Assembly: GCA_038501785.1 (NCBI GenBank)
Contig: JBAMJR010000011.1
Coordinates: 4,899,501-4,963,500 of the forward strand
Source of the DNA: Myoxocephalus aenaeus
Taxonomy: Eukaryota > Chordata > Actinopteri > Perciformes > Cottidae
Reading direction: 5' to 3'
Length of the DNA: 64,000 bases
In this document: one piece after another, positions 25,779-40,498 of the stretch
Numbering within the stretch: the first letter of the stretch is position 1
How the letters are laid out: each line of letters begins with the position of its first letter
The notes under the pieces: model-generated
What the model saw: the letters and a program-made list of their open reading frames with translations, nothing else
Database searches by the model: none
Told to the model about the DNA's origin: nothing
Position numbers and translations under genes: made by a program

Positions 25779-28700
25779 GCGTGCGAGCCCTACTCTTATC
25801 TGACACTGTGCCCGGCAACTGCCAGCTGTTTGTGCCCGGTGAGCTCCTCCAGCAAGTCACTTCGCACAGTCAAAGGATATCTGCAAATTCCAGCTGATAA
25901 AGCAATCATCTGCTCTGCCTCACCCTGATTTCGGAGCCAGTGGCTGTGTTTGATGTTTGCCTTTGGTAAGCTGATTAGGGCGAGATGGCAGATATCACCG
26001 GCCCCTTATGTTTATTTTCTGCCCCATCACCCGCCTGTCTTCACAGACAGGCCTCTTGTTTTGAGTCGCTTGAGTTTTTCGCTCTACCGTTTGCAGTCAC
26101 TGGGGGGGAACTGGGTGTCTGCTCTTGTGCGTGTGGCGGCGGTGGTGGATTGTTAGCAGGGTGCAAAAGGCCACTTAAGCATGTGAGAGGCCGAACATAT
26201 GGAAAAGTGTTCAAACTTGATACCTACACCGAAAAAGAAAAAAAACACTTCAGGATGAGGTCATTGTTTTGATAGGGCTTAAGTGGCAAAACACCAATAC
26301 CTTCAGGTCAATAGTCAACCGACAAAAAATATTTTGCTTCGAAATCCCTCTGGGTTTAAAGCTTGGCTGAAATTTGAGCCACACGTCTAGTTAACAGCAG
26401 AGCTAACCTTGACTGTAACTCTCATTCGTTCTCTCTCTCTCTTTTTTAGACACTCTAATTGAACGTTGTGAAAATGTGAAAACGATTCTACCATTATTTG
26501 AGGAAATCACTACCCGCGGCCACGCAAAGCCCCCGACCCTGCACCGCAGCCTTTGCTATGATTTTGCTATTCCTATTCCAGGATACTGGCTCTCAGCGTG
26601 GTCTTCTATTTAGCGGCCCCACGTGGTTATAAGAGAGAAAATGAGCTTCTGTTTATTTGATTGGGACCACTAGAGCTGAGGATAGCATCACTCTCAGTGA
26701 ATAACCCTTCAAATAAAATAAAAAAATTATTGTACAGGCGACCGAGTGTCGGTACTGAAACAAACAGCCCATTGTCTGAAAGAGACGTTGAGTAAAAGTA
26801 TGTACCATAAAAAAATGAAAATTGTTGGTTTTAAATTGCAAAATGGACCAAATAAAGCCAGCCCACAAATCTCTCTCATTGTGGTCTGGCAAGGCATTGT
26901 CTACAGTGGTCAGTTCAGATTTAAAAAAAGAAAAAAGGACAACTGGACCTTTTTTTACAGCAGACATTTTGACTTGTTATAGTGTATGAAGTGTATGAAT
27001 ATTACCAAGGACTAATTCTGTGCCATTCTGTGTACCAGTAAGCTATTCCAGCGAGACAGTACCTCTCCTAAGTGGAAAGCAGCGATCGTTAATGGTATTA
27101 AATAAACTTGTCTGCCGTGAAAAGCATCTATGCACCATTGATCTGTCCAGGGAAAAACGTTTTTTGTAAAAAAAATCTTGTTAGAAATCAGTTTCTAACA
27201 AGACAAATCGAAAATGTTCTGAAGATCTACAGCCCAGCTAGCAGCTTTGTGCCAACATAATAAGGCTTTGAGATAAATGCTAATGCCGGCATGCTAACAT
27301 GCTCACAACGACAATGCTAACATGCTGATGTTAAGCAAGAATAATGTTCACCATGTTCACTATCTTAGTTTAGCATGTTAGCATGCTAACATTTGTGTTA
27401 CAGCCAAGGTCTTTTTTTTAAAGTTTTTAAAGTTTTTGGTCGCAAACCAAAGTATTGCACCGATTTAATTTTTAACCTGATAATGGACGATGTCAGCGTG
27501 ACATGACTGTGTGTCAAATTTAATGGACCAAAGTCATTAGGATGCATCATCTGGGAACCATGAATGGCATTACACATTACATGGGAATCCATTTAATAGT
27601 TTTTGAAATATTTCAGTCTCGCCCATTCTCCATGCAGCTAGACTGGCTGAATGGTTCTTTAGTAAACACTTGAGCTGTACATTTTTAGGCTGCCTTATCA
27701 TGACCCTCTGAGTCCAAACTGTCATTTTCAAACGTATAATTAGCATTGACTCGACTTGATCAGTCTTCGTCAAAGCTTGCAGCTAAAAACGTGCCAGCTC
27801 AATAATCCAAACGAAGAGCAAGAGGAAAGCAAAAGGTAGGAAGAAGATTTGCAGGATGAGACCTTTTGTAAAAAGTACATGAAATAACAGCAAATATAAC
27901 GCAGAGGTAGAAGTAAAATGAGACTGAACCCATCGGGAACAATACAAATGATCAGGACAAATGATCGATACTGCCATACTGTCAGTACTACCACAATAAG
28001 GACGTATTCACTGGCTCATTGGTACACATTATAAACCGTAACCGGGCAACTGAATACTGTACTTGAGCACAGTATGGGATGTTGTACTTGACTTAAGTAA
28101 TTTGATTTGTGTGCGGGAATGCTTGCAAAAGTAGGCTGAACCAATTTCCAAGTTTCATGTTGAGACAAGAGCCTGACACTTAAATGAGCAACACCTAAAA
28201 TAAATAAACACTGATGGTCACACTTTCATTCGGGATGCATCAAGAACAATAAAAGAAAATCTAACTTCAGCTCCATTTAAGCCTCAATCATACAAACTTA
28301 AAATCCAGCACAGACTGCTATACTTTCCCCTCCGCAGCTTTGAGCACATGGCTTGTACGGCCCTAAAATACCATCCAAAATATTATGGTGGGTATTTCTA
28401 GCTTCAGGCTACTTGGATGAATGACCAGCATATTTTCTCCTTTTGCTGTGTTGTTCCACAGCGACTGCGGGCTCTGTGAGTGTGAGAGTATCCCAGGGGC
28501 CAAGCGCGACGGCGCAGTCACCGCCGAGGTGTTCTGTTGCACTTAATAACTCAGCTGCGGTGTGTAGGTTGGCCAGGAGCCAAAGTGCGTATCCTGAGTC
28601 AGGTCCAGTTGTGGATTTCTTTTTCCCGCGGATAACAGCTCGTACCCCCTTTCGTTAATACCCGTGCTGAACGGGTTCACCGGTGCAGACAGGAAACAAT

Positions 28701-31700
28701 TCATTGCTCTCGCTGGAGAACTCGGACAGAGCGGCGGGCCGCCGCTTTCACACGTGGACGGTGAGGGAGATGGGAGATGGCCTCACACGTCGCAGCCCAT
28801 GACCGCGCGGTCCCCCTTTTGTACGCAATAGCGCACGTACACACCGTGTTGCAACAGCGGGTTCGATTCCCCCTAACCCGGTCGAGGCTTGGCTTTTGCA
28901 GACGTCTCAGTGACGAGTCACTGGCACGCCGGGTTCTCCAGCAGCCGTCTCAACCCCCAGACACGGGCCGTCGTTCGAGACGCTCAAACACAGTCTGCTC
29001 TGCGGCCCAGACATCGCTTCCTCCTCCCCCCTCATCGGCAGAGGTGAGGAGGAGCGCTCTATGAGAAAAATCTACATAATCATAGGCTGACCAGGCACCT
29101 CTTGTCGCTGACTTTGAAAATAAGCAAAGGATACACATGTGGAAGCAAACATGGGAACAGACCCATTACCAGGAGTTAACTCTGACAGCACTGAAATTAA
29201 AGAAATAGTTCAAAATGTTTTGGAAAATACCCTTTTGGCTCTCCTGTTTGAGATATAGATGAGAAGATCAATACTGTGAATTGGCACAAACTGAGCATAC
29301 GGATGGACGGAGGAGAGCTGGATTACGCAGCAAGAGTGGTTCGATAAGCGGCTATTTTGGAATATCCCTTTAAGAGAAGCGGATGTGGAGTTTCACGGCT
29401 TGTTTTTGGGAAGTGTGTTTTGGAAACCCTTCGCAGAGAAGAGATGAACCTCTTTACTTCCAACTTTACTCGCTTTCAGGTTGCTTTCAGAAATCAGGAA
29501 TATGTTTCACGCTTTAGACTGACATTGATCAAAAGGTCAATAATAAAGTGGACCCTGGTACTTTTTTCACGGTCTCTTACGTGAGAGCATCCTTGCCCCA
29601 AATGTGGTCACTGGATTATCACCCCCTCTTGTCTCAACAGATCACAGATCAGGGCCAGACTGTGTCAGCGAGACGACAGCGTGACGCGCTGTGTGCCCTC
29701 CAACACAGCCTCGTTGAAGGCCGAGCACTCAAGGAGGAGGCTGCTTGTGAACAAACCGGCCAATCTGTGCACACGACCCAGGTGGAAATCCAATCAAGGA
29801 CCAGAGTGGGAGTGTGGATCTTATCTCATCTTAACCTCCACTCACGAAACGAGCTTCTGCTGGACCACCTAATCTCAACCAGAGCTGGAGTGACCTTCCA
29901 ACAGCCAAGGCTGTGGGCAGAGAGGGGGGACAGACAGCTGGATGGCTGCCTCCTCCGCAAACGTCCTCACTTGACCACGGAGGTGATGGGTTACCAACAG
30001 CTGGATAAATCGACTTGAAGAGATGGATTTCACAGAAGGTTTTACTGGACTATCCATTACAGTTATGCTGCGAGCGGTCATTTACAGAGCTGATTATCCC
30101 ATACGTCTGTTGAGAACGAATGCAATTAGCAAAGTCAAATAAATATGCTCCTTCTTAAGGTTTTTTTTTTTTTTTAACAAAAAGATAAACAAAAGAATCC
30201 TGTTTCGCTCCCTGGTCAGTCGACTGTATTTTTTAACCATTACCTGGTCCGTCACGACCAGCAGAAGGGTCTCTCGAGAGCAAGTGAAGCAGAAAATATG
30301 GCTAAGATTGTTTGACTTCCTGAAGTGTCCTTAAATTTAAAGCGTGAAAACTGTATGTAAAGATTGCTCTCAACAAGCTGTTTCATAAAAGGGCCACAAA
30401 ATTGGTCTGAAAATAAAACCCAATTTGGTTTGTTTAGTGTAGATATCGATGTGTGTCTTATCATAATCCACCTTGGCACAAGTATACTTGGCAGGACACG
30501 CCAGTACAGTTTTGTTTTTGCAACATAAATTGCACGGCTGAAAAGAAAGAGTTCCCTGTTTTCTGTTCTAAATCATCTTTGTTAAAAATGTATCAATTTA
30601 TTTATTTAGTTGTTGTGTTTTGTCTCCTTTCCTTCAGAGGTAAGTGTATGTTTGTTATACGTTTGTTTCACTTTTTGTTCTTCCTTTGTGTGTGTGAAAC
30701 AAATCAGTCCATACTTAATAACTGTGACTGTTCCACTAGCGGGCAGGGTATTTCTAATTCAATAAATACTGATATTAACTGGATTACACGGCTCGTCTGT
30801 AGGACAATGGAAAGTAAACGTTGTAACCGCCCTGTCACTGGTCCAACTCCCCCGTAAATGTGAGGGATTACAACAAGAGACATTGTTATGTTGTCTTTAT
30901 CGTTTAAGTTCAAAACAAGCGCAGCCTTCGACACCAGAGAGTCATTTCAGTATTTACCTGCTGACGCAGCAAACGCAAACATGACTGTTTCCATGTGTTT
31001 GGCTGAGGCGATGTCTAAGCCTGCATCAGCAGCAGAATAGCAATGGCAAGTGTACACATGCTGCTTTTCGCACTACATTGATTGAAGAAGGGGGGGGGGG
31101 GGGACTGTTTAAGGTTTTCGAAGGCTGTGGGCCCATGATTCATCCTCAAACTATGGCTATAGCTTTGAGGCGTGCTGTAAAAACACCTGAAGACAGGGAG
31201 TGGTCTCGAAACCGCCACCAACCTGTGGTACACCGTCGAGAGATGTGCTGACAGTTTGAATGAGTGCACCGAAGAGATCTGCTCAAAACAAATAGCCGGT
31301 TGGAAATTACCTCTGTGCAGACATTGAAATGAATGACTTATAATCTGTGTCTTGTTTTGTTTTTTTCTAAGGTGAGCTCATCTGATCGTGAGGTCTACTG
31401 TACCTAGCGGAGCTTCCCGTGAATTTTTTTTGCAAATTTGTGGGGGAAAAGTATTGCGAAAAAAGAAATAAGGATTCGGTGGCTTTTCAACTGGGCCAGT
31501 CCGAACGGGTCTTTCATGTCAAGGCCATGCCGTCTGGGGACGAAGTATTAAAACAGGGTCCAGGTTTAAAAATACACGCTCCCTGTACTTTGGTCCAAAG
31601 TTTAATCTCAAATTTTTATATTTTTTATTGAGGAGTTAGTTATGGAGGAAGACAATATGACTCCAAGTTTAGATATTTTACTAAGAGGGACTCACTTCAG

Positions 31701-34683
31701 CCGGGGTGTTGCCTCGTCGCTCTGGAGCATGTCCTCTCAGGTTGATGATGTGGACCTCCTGGGGGAGGCCGGTGGTGCCCCGGCTCGCGCAGCCCGACAG
31801 GGCGGTGAAGCTCCTCAGCGTGGCCTGCACCGGGTGTCCCGTCCCCACCGGCAGCAGCTCGCACGGGCTGCGAAACATCGGCCCTGCGGCGGAGAGAAGA
31901 ACAGCGTTGAACAAATGGTGTATGAGCTCTGGTGTCCCACCGTCGTAGTGATCTCCTTCCTTCTTTATTAAGTAAACCCTCATTGTGAAAAGCAACCAAT
32001 ACCAACACATTTCACACAAACAAAATAATTCAGCAAATGCACTTTTTCTCAGCCCTCTATAATGTAGGTTTTTCCTCTGAACAATGTAGCGTCTCTCAGT
32101 CTAGAGGCCACCTACAAGCTGAGAAGCACGTGAGGCATATCGTCAACACACTGCATTCCAATTTTAATTCTCCGAAGGCAATTTCAACCGTTTTTATTTT
32201 CCTTGAATGGTCAAATTTGACATTTAATCGCTGAGGAGGAAAACCAGACTTTACACTCTTAAGTGCACTCCGTCTTGTAGAGCCTGTAAGTTACCATTAG
32301 CTGTGGTCTTTACTCGTTGCCTTGGAGAAGCGAGAAGCTCCCGGACAAGGTCCACAGTACAGCGGTAATGATCCAGTTCACACGTCCTGTGTCATACTGT
32401 ACAGGGAATGTCTGTGCCAACAATCTGAACCTCTGAAGCAAGTGTATCTGATTAGTATCACAGAAATGTAAAAAAAGAAAACTGCAAAAGGTTTCTCAAA
32501 AGGCCACGTGTCAAACCTTTTTCTCTACTGCGACTGTGAATGAATACTCTGAAAATATTAATGTCGATAGGTAGATAGAAACATTTGTTTAAATTGTAAA
32601 CACTTTAAAAGAGGAACTAAACATTGAAGTCTGTTTACAGGTCTAGGGTAGTGCTATTGCATGTGTGAGTTTTAAGTTGTGTAAAGCCTCAAGTGTCTCC
32701 AGAGCGAGCTGCACAATGTCTGATAGTCGTCCTCAAGTGATGTCACTCGAGTCAGCCTCGATTAAAAGACTTCCAGTTTGAAAATAAAAAAAAGTCTAAC
32801 GATGTGGAGTTAGAAAGACGTTAGCTTACCAGACTGTAGCCTACATTAGCTGGTCTTACAATAAACACACCCGATTCTCCAACCCTGATTGTCGGCAGTC
32901 CTTTTGCATTGTGGGTAATGTAGGCCCCAGATTTTGACAGGGAAGAGGAATGCACGGAATACAAAAACATATATATCTCTTTATTTTTTTTTAAACAATG
33001 ACAACATTATAGATGTGCAATGCTAAATTGGTGCAGTATTCTTTGAAGAGAAGAAAAAAATAAAGAACAAATGTCTTCTAAAACTGCACAGTAAAATTAA
33101 CAGTGGAAACATAAACATGTCTCAACTAAAATGCTCAACTGGCTGCTTCTCATTTTGGCAATTCTACGAGGGACATTATCGCTTTTAAGATCTGATTTGG
33201 TCATAACAATATGTTCATTATCATCACTGATCTTTATTGGCCATGAAATTCCATAAAAGGGTTCGGGACGCTTATCACCATCTCTCTCTCTCTCTCTCTC
33301 TCTCTGAGCCCGGTCAGCCAAGCAAAAGCTACGCTCAGCAGGGTGCACGGACTCCGAAACCTCTGCCGGTCGGGTCTCTATCAGTGTTTTGTCAACTGCA
33401 CAGTCAGCTGTAATGAACAGTTCAGTGACCTCATAATCACATTTGGGGTGTAACTCGCACATCCACAAGTACACACCCATCTCACACGAAGCCGGGTGGC
33501 ACACACACACATACACACAAAGAAGAAAAAAAACAGCGCTGAGGTTCGAGTGAGGTACCACACAGCCCGTTTCCATTAGAGCGACATGTATACTGTGGGA
33601 ATGCTGTTTTTTTTTGTTTTTTCCACCGGGGTCAGACCTCGTGTTTTTACCCCACAGCCTTGTGCCAGCCGAGGCCCGCTCACATTTCAAAACACATCAC
33701 GCTACACGCGAAATTGGCAGCCTTGTCTGCCAATTACAATCAGATGGAACATTTGGAAATCGTTAGAGTCCGAGTGAAAGACGGTTAGATAACAATGTTG
33801 TAACAGTCCTCAACAGCGGGGTACAGCCGAGGGGGAAACTATATTTTTGGGTTGTTGTCGCTCAGAGCACATAGCTGTAGTTTTTCCCTTCCCGTTGCAT
33901 TCCAATAAGTCTATGGTACATCAGCACGAAGCCAGCAACAATGTATGGCATAGCTCCGCTCTCCTTGTTGTGAGAAGAAACAGAGGCTTTATTGTTACCA
34001 TATTTGTCTCTTGAGACAAACCCCAAGCCCTCGACAGATGTCTCAACCTGAACTTTGTGCTGCCTCCTGCCGATTGTGAATCACTCCAGATAGATGAACT
34101 CGTATTGGGGAGCCTACATAGATAATAAAGCATGGCAAGGTCTTCTTTTATGGTGATAAAAGGACAAGGCTTCTTAATGGCAAAAACCTGTGGTGCATCA
34201 ATATTTCAACCCCCGCTTTAACCCCACACCCCATCCCTCCTCCCTTTTCCTCCCTAAGGACCGAAGCCTAACCATGTCATCAAGCCTCACTCCCACAAAC
34301 ACGTCTGAGGGCACTCCAACTCACTTTTTTCCCCTCACACATGGAGAATAACAAACAACCGCCAGACAAACAAAGAAAAACGTAGTTCTTTCTGAGAGAC
34401 TGCCAAAACATTACAATACACATTGGGCAATGATCTGTTTTTTTACTGCTTAAAAATACAACAGAAAAGGGTGGCGTGTGGGAGAAATAATAAGTGCCAT
34501 ATGGATAGAAAATAAGGCATTCAAAGTTTTATGAAAGTGCTTTTGCTGAGTTTAAGAGAGACAAGTCTGTGTCTGTACGATACTTTAATCCAGAGCAAAA
34601 TAATCTCAGCAAATACTTCCAAAGATGTCCGTGGTCCCCAGAAGACGATCCCTGATCACTAGCATATATTTATAGACTGTGTG

Positions 34684-34764
<81 letters not shown>

Positions 34765-37700
34765 ATTTTTTTTTTTTATACCCTGAAAACAGCTGCCTGT
34801 TGCATTTGGTAACTACGATAGTGAGAGCCCTGAGACTGAACTAAAACAGGTCAATTGCGGGCAGCTAAACCAAAACCATGAAAAACAAATCCTATTTTAT
34901 GTAGTATATTTCTGTTTCCTCAACTAGCCATTTAGATTCAATCGACGCTTTCAAATGAACCATGCGTGTTTACGTTATTGGATCAGGACGACCGTAGAAA
35001 GAAAAACCATGAGGCCTCCATCTCTCATCCAATTGTTCTCTCCAGTCCTAACGCCATCACATGTGCTAGAACCATCAGCCTGCAGCCTCGATGGGCAGGA
35101 AATAAAAAAGTTGAATAGGAGAAGAAGAAAAAACGCTAGCAACTGTTGGCCGTGCCACAGCTTTGTATCTTCTGTCACCTTGTCTGTCTGGCCCCTCCCC
35201 CCTCCTCTCCCGCCACGTTTTCTTTGGTCATCGATGGAGGACAGAGTATGTCCTGTCCAGCTGCTGCTACTGCCTTTTAACCGGCCAGGCCAAACGCCCA
35301 CAGCAGAGGAATGAGAGAGGCTGTTGTTCGGTCGGCCTGAAAAACAAGTCCAGCCAGACACTCTCTCCGCAGACTTTAACGCAAGCACCGCCGCAACCCA
35401 ATAGATACAGCCAGGACCGACGTTTTCAATCTGATACTCCAGCTGGAACAGTAATTGCTCAAATTTATTGAACTTCTTCAGGGACATGAGAGTACCAAGC
35501 GTACGAAAGACGAACGGCGGAGAGCGTAACCATGGCGATATCCTGCAATGAAATATGCAAAAACTCCAAATCTGTTGTGTCCATTTAGACGCCTTTGCAG
35601 CGTGCAGCTCGCCACTCTTGGGACCTCTGTGCTAAGATGTCGCAGGGAAACTTACCGGACAACTTTATTGTGGTGAGCTATGGACTAATAAACCTTGAAC
35701 CTCAGCTTCAATACATGAAAATGATTAAACCAAAAAGGTAATGCAGTGGAATTTACGTTTATTTAAAATCAAAAAACACTGGTGAGAGCTTCATTTCACC
35801 TCAGATCGGGCAAAATCTGATCCGTGGTTTTCCATCGTGGCATAAAGATGAACGATCCTATACCTTCATTATCCTGTACATCAATCTCAATCCAGCCAAC
35901 CAAAGCATACTGACCCTGCAGGCAACCCACAGTAAAAAATAAAAGAACCAATTTCTTAACTTTCAATTCATGTTGTTGACATTCATGGAAAGGGAGCCTA
36001 GTTCTCGTAGATCTGTGTCCAAATCAGCAACAGCAAAGCCAATACAGACAAGATGGTCAGATCTTGATCTTCCTGATCCGGCCCAAAGGACTCATCAATC
36101 CCACCCCCCGTCCAGCTGTGAGGTCCAGTCACATTAACAATTCATTTAAACGAAGCTATGATCTGAAAGGTAAGTAAAAAAGAAAACATACAAATTTGAA
36201 TGGAAGACCAGAATGTCTGTAAAGATCTGGTATTTTTTGTTATTGTAATTTTTACAAAGTTACGAACTTCTACATTATGTCTTTTTAGAGTCTCAGAAAT
36301 GTTCAAATCTGCTCTTTGAGCGTTGCATGCTGGGAATTGTGACACCGTTTTAACCGGGGAATGATCTGAAACTCTGAAAGAGAGAAGAAGAAAAAAAGCC
36401 CCACCTGAACAAGACTGGGTACCTCCCACCAGCTTGTTGTGCTCTGTGGTTCACACAACACTGTGCTCAGCGGGGTGTTTCCGATAGCTTTCATATCGAG
36501 AGCAAACAAACCGAGGATCAGAAATTGATCAGACTTTATTTAGCCAACGGCGTTATGAAAAGATCCTCGTTACCAGGTAGCTATTCAGAGGATCCTGCAG
36601 ATCACCTCGTCACATCTCAGCATGTCCGCAATCCCACGGCGAGGTTCCCTCAAGCCTCAAACGTCTTTTTGTCAAGGGTGAGGACCGACTTCTTTGGAGT
36701 CAGCAGACGATGCAGCATTTTAAGAACCCGCCCACAAATGTCACATGTGTAAAACCACATCTAAAAAATGTTTTTTTTTTTTTTGCTGTGACAAGTTGGA
36801 GGGAGATTCTGGGGTGGAAAAAAAAAGACTTTCATCGGCTCTTTTCATACTACGTTACCATGAACAAAATCGCTGAAGCATATAACACATCAAATAATAG
36901 CAGCTTGACGATACTCAGTATCTGGATCCTGTCACTCATTGTAACTAAATACCCTACTGTATAATAATTTCCAATTTCACCTGGCTTACTGTGAGAACAA
37001 CTGAGAAATGCTAAAAAAATTCTGAAGAAACTTATGCGCGGCTGAAAACTTCCCAGTTGAAACAGTTGAAATAGTTGAAAACCGGAAATAGGAGTCAAAC
37101 TGCAGTTACTGAAGCGCTGAAACAAGCTTTCGGTTTAGGTTGAAGCACCACGTAAAGTTGGAGTGGTTACATTTTAATGTTTTTTAATTGTAATGTTTTT
37201 TATTGGTGGTTTATCACAACTTGTGTGACTCACTCTACACCAGACGTAAAAAGGACATGGACATGAACGACTTGAGACTGACGCGCCACCTTAAAGTACC
37301 TCTTTTTCTCCCAGCCATCCACAGCTAAATGTTTATTTCTTCAGTTAAGCCTTTTTGGGGGATCTGCACTAAATATACACAGACTGATTCAAAGAGCAAC
37401 ACCCGATTTGGCATTACAAGACCACGTGCGAGAGGAATATATTTCCTGGAACAAGATATTAAATATCGTCTTTTTAATTAATTTACATTGCCTAAAATGC
37501 GCGTAGGCTTGACTGCGATAGAGTCGGAGGTGAGACGGGAAGTCAACATAATAAATCCATATTAAAGAGGGAGCATTGTATAAATACTCACTCTTGATAT
37601 ATTTAAACAATGTGGGATCCAGACAGTGATGTCACTACTAGACACTCATTCTTTGGCAGCCTCCTTTTGGACTATAACTTATTTTATGATTTAAGTGCTG

Positions 37701-40459
37701 ATGTGTCTTTCAGATATGTTGTATTCCAGTCTGTTCCAAACATGTGATAAAGGGACAGCGATTTAAATCCCTGCCACCGTTTTTACACCTTTTACCGGAC
37801 TACAAGCTTTTCAAAGTGCAGCCATGTCGTATTTCAAGGGAAGAAACCCATCTCTATGTGAACTGACATAACGCAGACTCCTGGTCGTCCTACAGTTCCT
37901 GAAAATTGTCAGTTATTTTCAGCGATTGCAAAAACATCAGTGAAATTGAAAACATTTAGTTTACTGTCACAAACATAAAATTGTTAAAAAAAAAAAGAAA
38001 AGTGGACCATGTTTAAATTTCCACCTGAAAGACCACCAAAGCATGGGAGGTGAAAATATCAATAGAGCCCTCTCTTATCTCTACCAGTGATGAGCGCCTG
38101 CGTGTAAAAAAAAAAGCACTTCTCGTTGCCTTCCGCACTGCAATGCTGAGCCAAGACTTGGACACCGGACGTGATGTCAGTCTGTGTGCCAGTTAGGGAC
38201 AAATGATATTCCCACAAAGCCATTTCCGAAGATAAACAAACAGAACCTCCCCACATGTGTGTGTGTGTGTGTGTGTGTGCGTGTGTGTGCGTACACATAC
38301 TCACAAGTCTAGTTCCCAGAATTAGCATGGAGGCTAATCGTGTTTCTCCAGATTCATAAGAAAGTCAGAGCAGTCAACGGACAGCACGATGTTATTATTT
38401 TCTCTTGGAAAAAAAAGACAATAATGAAACTGAATGCCTTTCCAGTACAGTCGTCCAATAATGCAAAGATATAATAAGGCCAATTTAATTACAGTAGCAC
38501 AAAGGGGCCTCTTTGTTTCTGTATACCTCCTCCCTATACCTGAGATATCCCCGTTCCCATATGAACTACAGGATTAAATGAATCCTCTGGTCTCCTTTTA
38601 TTTTACTGCGGGGCACGATTCCCATGAACTACGCAAGCCCGTTTAGGGAACGTAATATTCTGCCCGCTTTTGTTTTCCTCAAGGGCTTTGGACTAAAAGA
38701 ATCGCTGGCTCTGCAGTGTTGACATTAGTGCAGCCCCACTCACCCCTGAACCTTGAGCTACTACTACAGGAAGTGAGCAAAGCCTTCCTTAAGGGTAGTG
38801 TGGGTTCACTCCATGGGCCTGCCTATGAAAAGGATTTATCTCTTGAAGGCATAAGAGGAGGAAGCTGGAAGGGGATGAAGGGAGGAGGGAACGGGTGAGC
38901 CTGAAGTCCACTGGGGAAGTCGTAAACTCACCCCTCAAAGTGTGAACTCTGAAGTCGCATATCCTGCAAACCTGTCTGGAACTCAATAACACCCAAAGCA
39001 CACGCTACTGGTCCATAATGTTGTTAGCTGGCATGCAAATGAAAAAAACAGCTGAAACGCCAGGAGTTTAAATGGATTTTAATTCAAAATGTGGCATGTG
39101 GAGCAAACGCAAAGCATGGATGTGCACGCAGAGCTTTTTCTTCAGTTTAGCGAGTATATTAACCGGAGATCATACGATACATTACATCCGTGTGGAAGGT
39201 AAAACGTCCGCGACGTCGGAGGCACCGGATGCAAAGGAAATCAAAAGTGGCATTAACTCAGTTGCAAGGGTGAAGGTTAATAATTCAGGAAAAATATGAA
39301 CGCTCTTTCCTGCGTTGGTATACATGTATAACAATGTAGTAAATTATTAATAACGGGGAGGGGGGTGGGTTATCAAACTTTCCATAATGATGATAGTTTC
39401 CAAAAACAAGACGAAGCATCTACAGCGGCTCCGTGAGGCTGGAGTTGAAGGCTGACGTCGGCGTGCTAACATGCTCACAGTGACGGTGCTAACATGCTAA
39501 TGGTCGGCAGGCATGTGTTTGTATTGCCACAGCTTAGCTTAGCATTTTAGCATACCAACATGTGCTCAATGAACACAAAGTACAACTGGGGTTGACAGGA
39601 ATGGCTTTAGTGGGATTAGTAAACTATATGTTTGTAGGTTTAGTGTTACTTGGTTTATTTGTAATTGATCTAAAAAAATAAATGTATTAACTATAATGTT
39701 TGATGAAGATGCAGTAGTTAATATGTTACATGCAACATTTTCCAGTTACTGACAGTGAGCCTGGTTATTATTCATCAGCCCTGACAGATGAAGTGGGCAC
39801 CTGTTGGTAAACCATCACCATTAGTTGAAAAAAAGAAACTGACCAATTACGAGCGGCACAAGAAGCCACAGGCAAGCCGAGGAGATGTAAGCGGGTACAT
39901 TTCTCACTACCTCTGAATGCAGACATAAATCAGAGGGCTTTGAAGAGACGGATGACAAGGCTAATTCCCAGAGGAACACAGGAGCCACTGTGTAAAGTGA
40001 GACCGCCGAGCATGTGTGCATGCGACTAAAGACTTTACTGACTGTGCCGTCACTGTATGTCTTTACTGATGGGCGCTGACATGTGCTGTCTGGACCGATA
40101 ATATCAGGGAGCAAAAAAAGCTGTCAGCACAAGCCACGAAACGAGAACTGGCTGTTCGCGTCTCTCAAAAGCAGTAAATGGTTATGTAGCCAAGCACCTA
40201 TGTTCGGTATCAGTGAACTAAAGCTGTACAGTTTGGTGTAGTAGCGCTTCTAGTAGTTAAGCATGTCAAAACGGGAAATATATTTGTTACATAATTCATC
40301 ACGAGGGAGCACTGTATACAAAGTCGATTCTCGTCAAAATGTATCAAATGTAGCAACAGAAGGGCTGTGCACCAGTGCCCTAAAAGTGAAAATGATAGCA
40401 TGTGAATGGGAAGTGTGTGTTCTACCTGTGGCAAGAGTAGAGATAAAGATAACTACTCA

Positions 40460-40498
<39 letters not shown>

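Larger units (their letters stand above)
20200..31695 (-). other. tgfbr3 intron 3 (11.5 kb)
   Basis: The large intron between exons 3 and 4. Named contents are the hairpin element (21,620-21,925), a DR1-type motif (22,300-22,312), a CT tract (22,492-22,533), short CA/GT tracts (25,215-25,241 and 25,741-25,773), and a dispersed repeat (27,250-27,620). There is also a GC-rich segment (28,440-29,060) with no gene signal and a G14 homopolymer (31,090-31,103). No nested gene is supported. Confidence 0.7.

Noticed and set aside
27177..27201. 11-base inverted repeat CTTGTTAGAAA with a short loop
   Set aside because: Short and AT-rich, lies beside family-B repeat DNA, with no supporting context.
28860..28870. 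GGTTCGATTCC, a perfect tRNA B-box
   Set aside because: No A-box at the proper spacing, no acceptor-stem complement and no cloverleaf around it, so neither a tRNA gene nor a clear tRNA-derived SINE.
28440..29060. GC-rich segment that might be a CpG island or internal promoter
   Set aside because: No convincing exon with in-phase splicing to tgfbr3, and no core promoter motif set. Kept only as intron content.
33097..33690. 197-codon minus-strand frame
   Set aside because: Includes a (GA)n repeat read as Arg-Glu and a CA tract; no similarity to known proteins was recognised.
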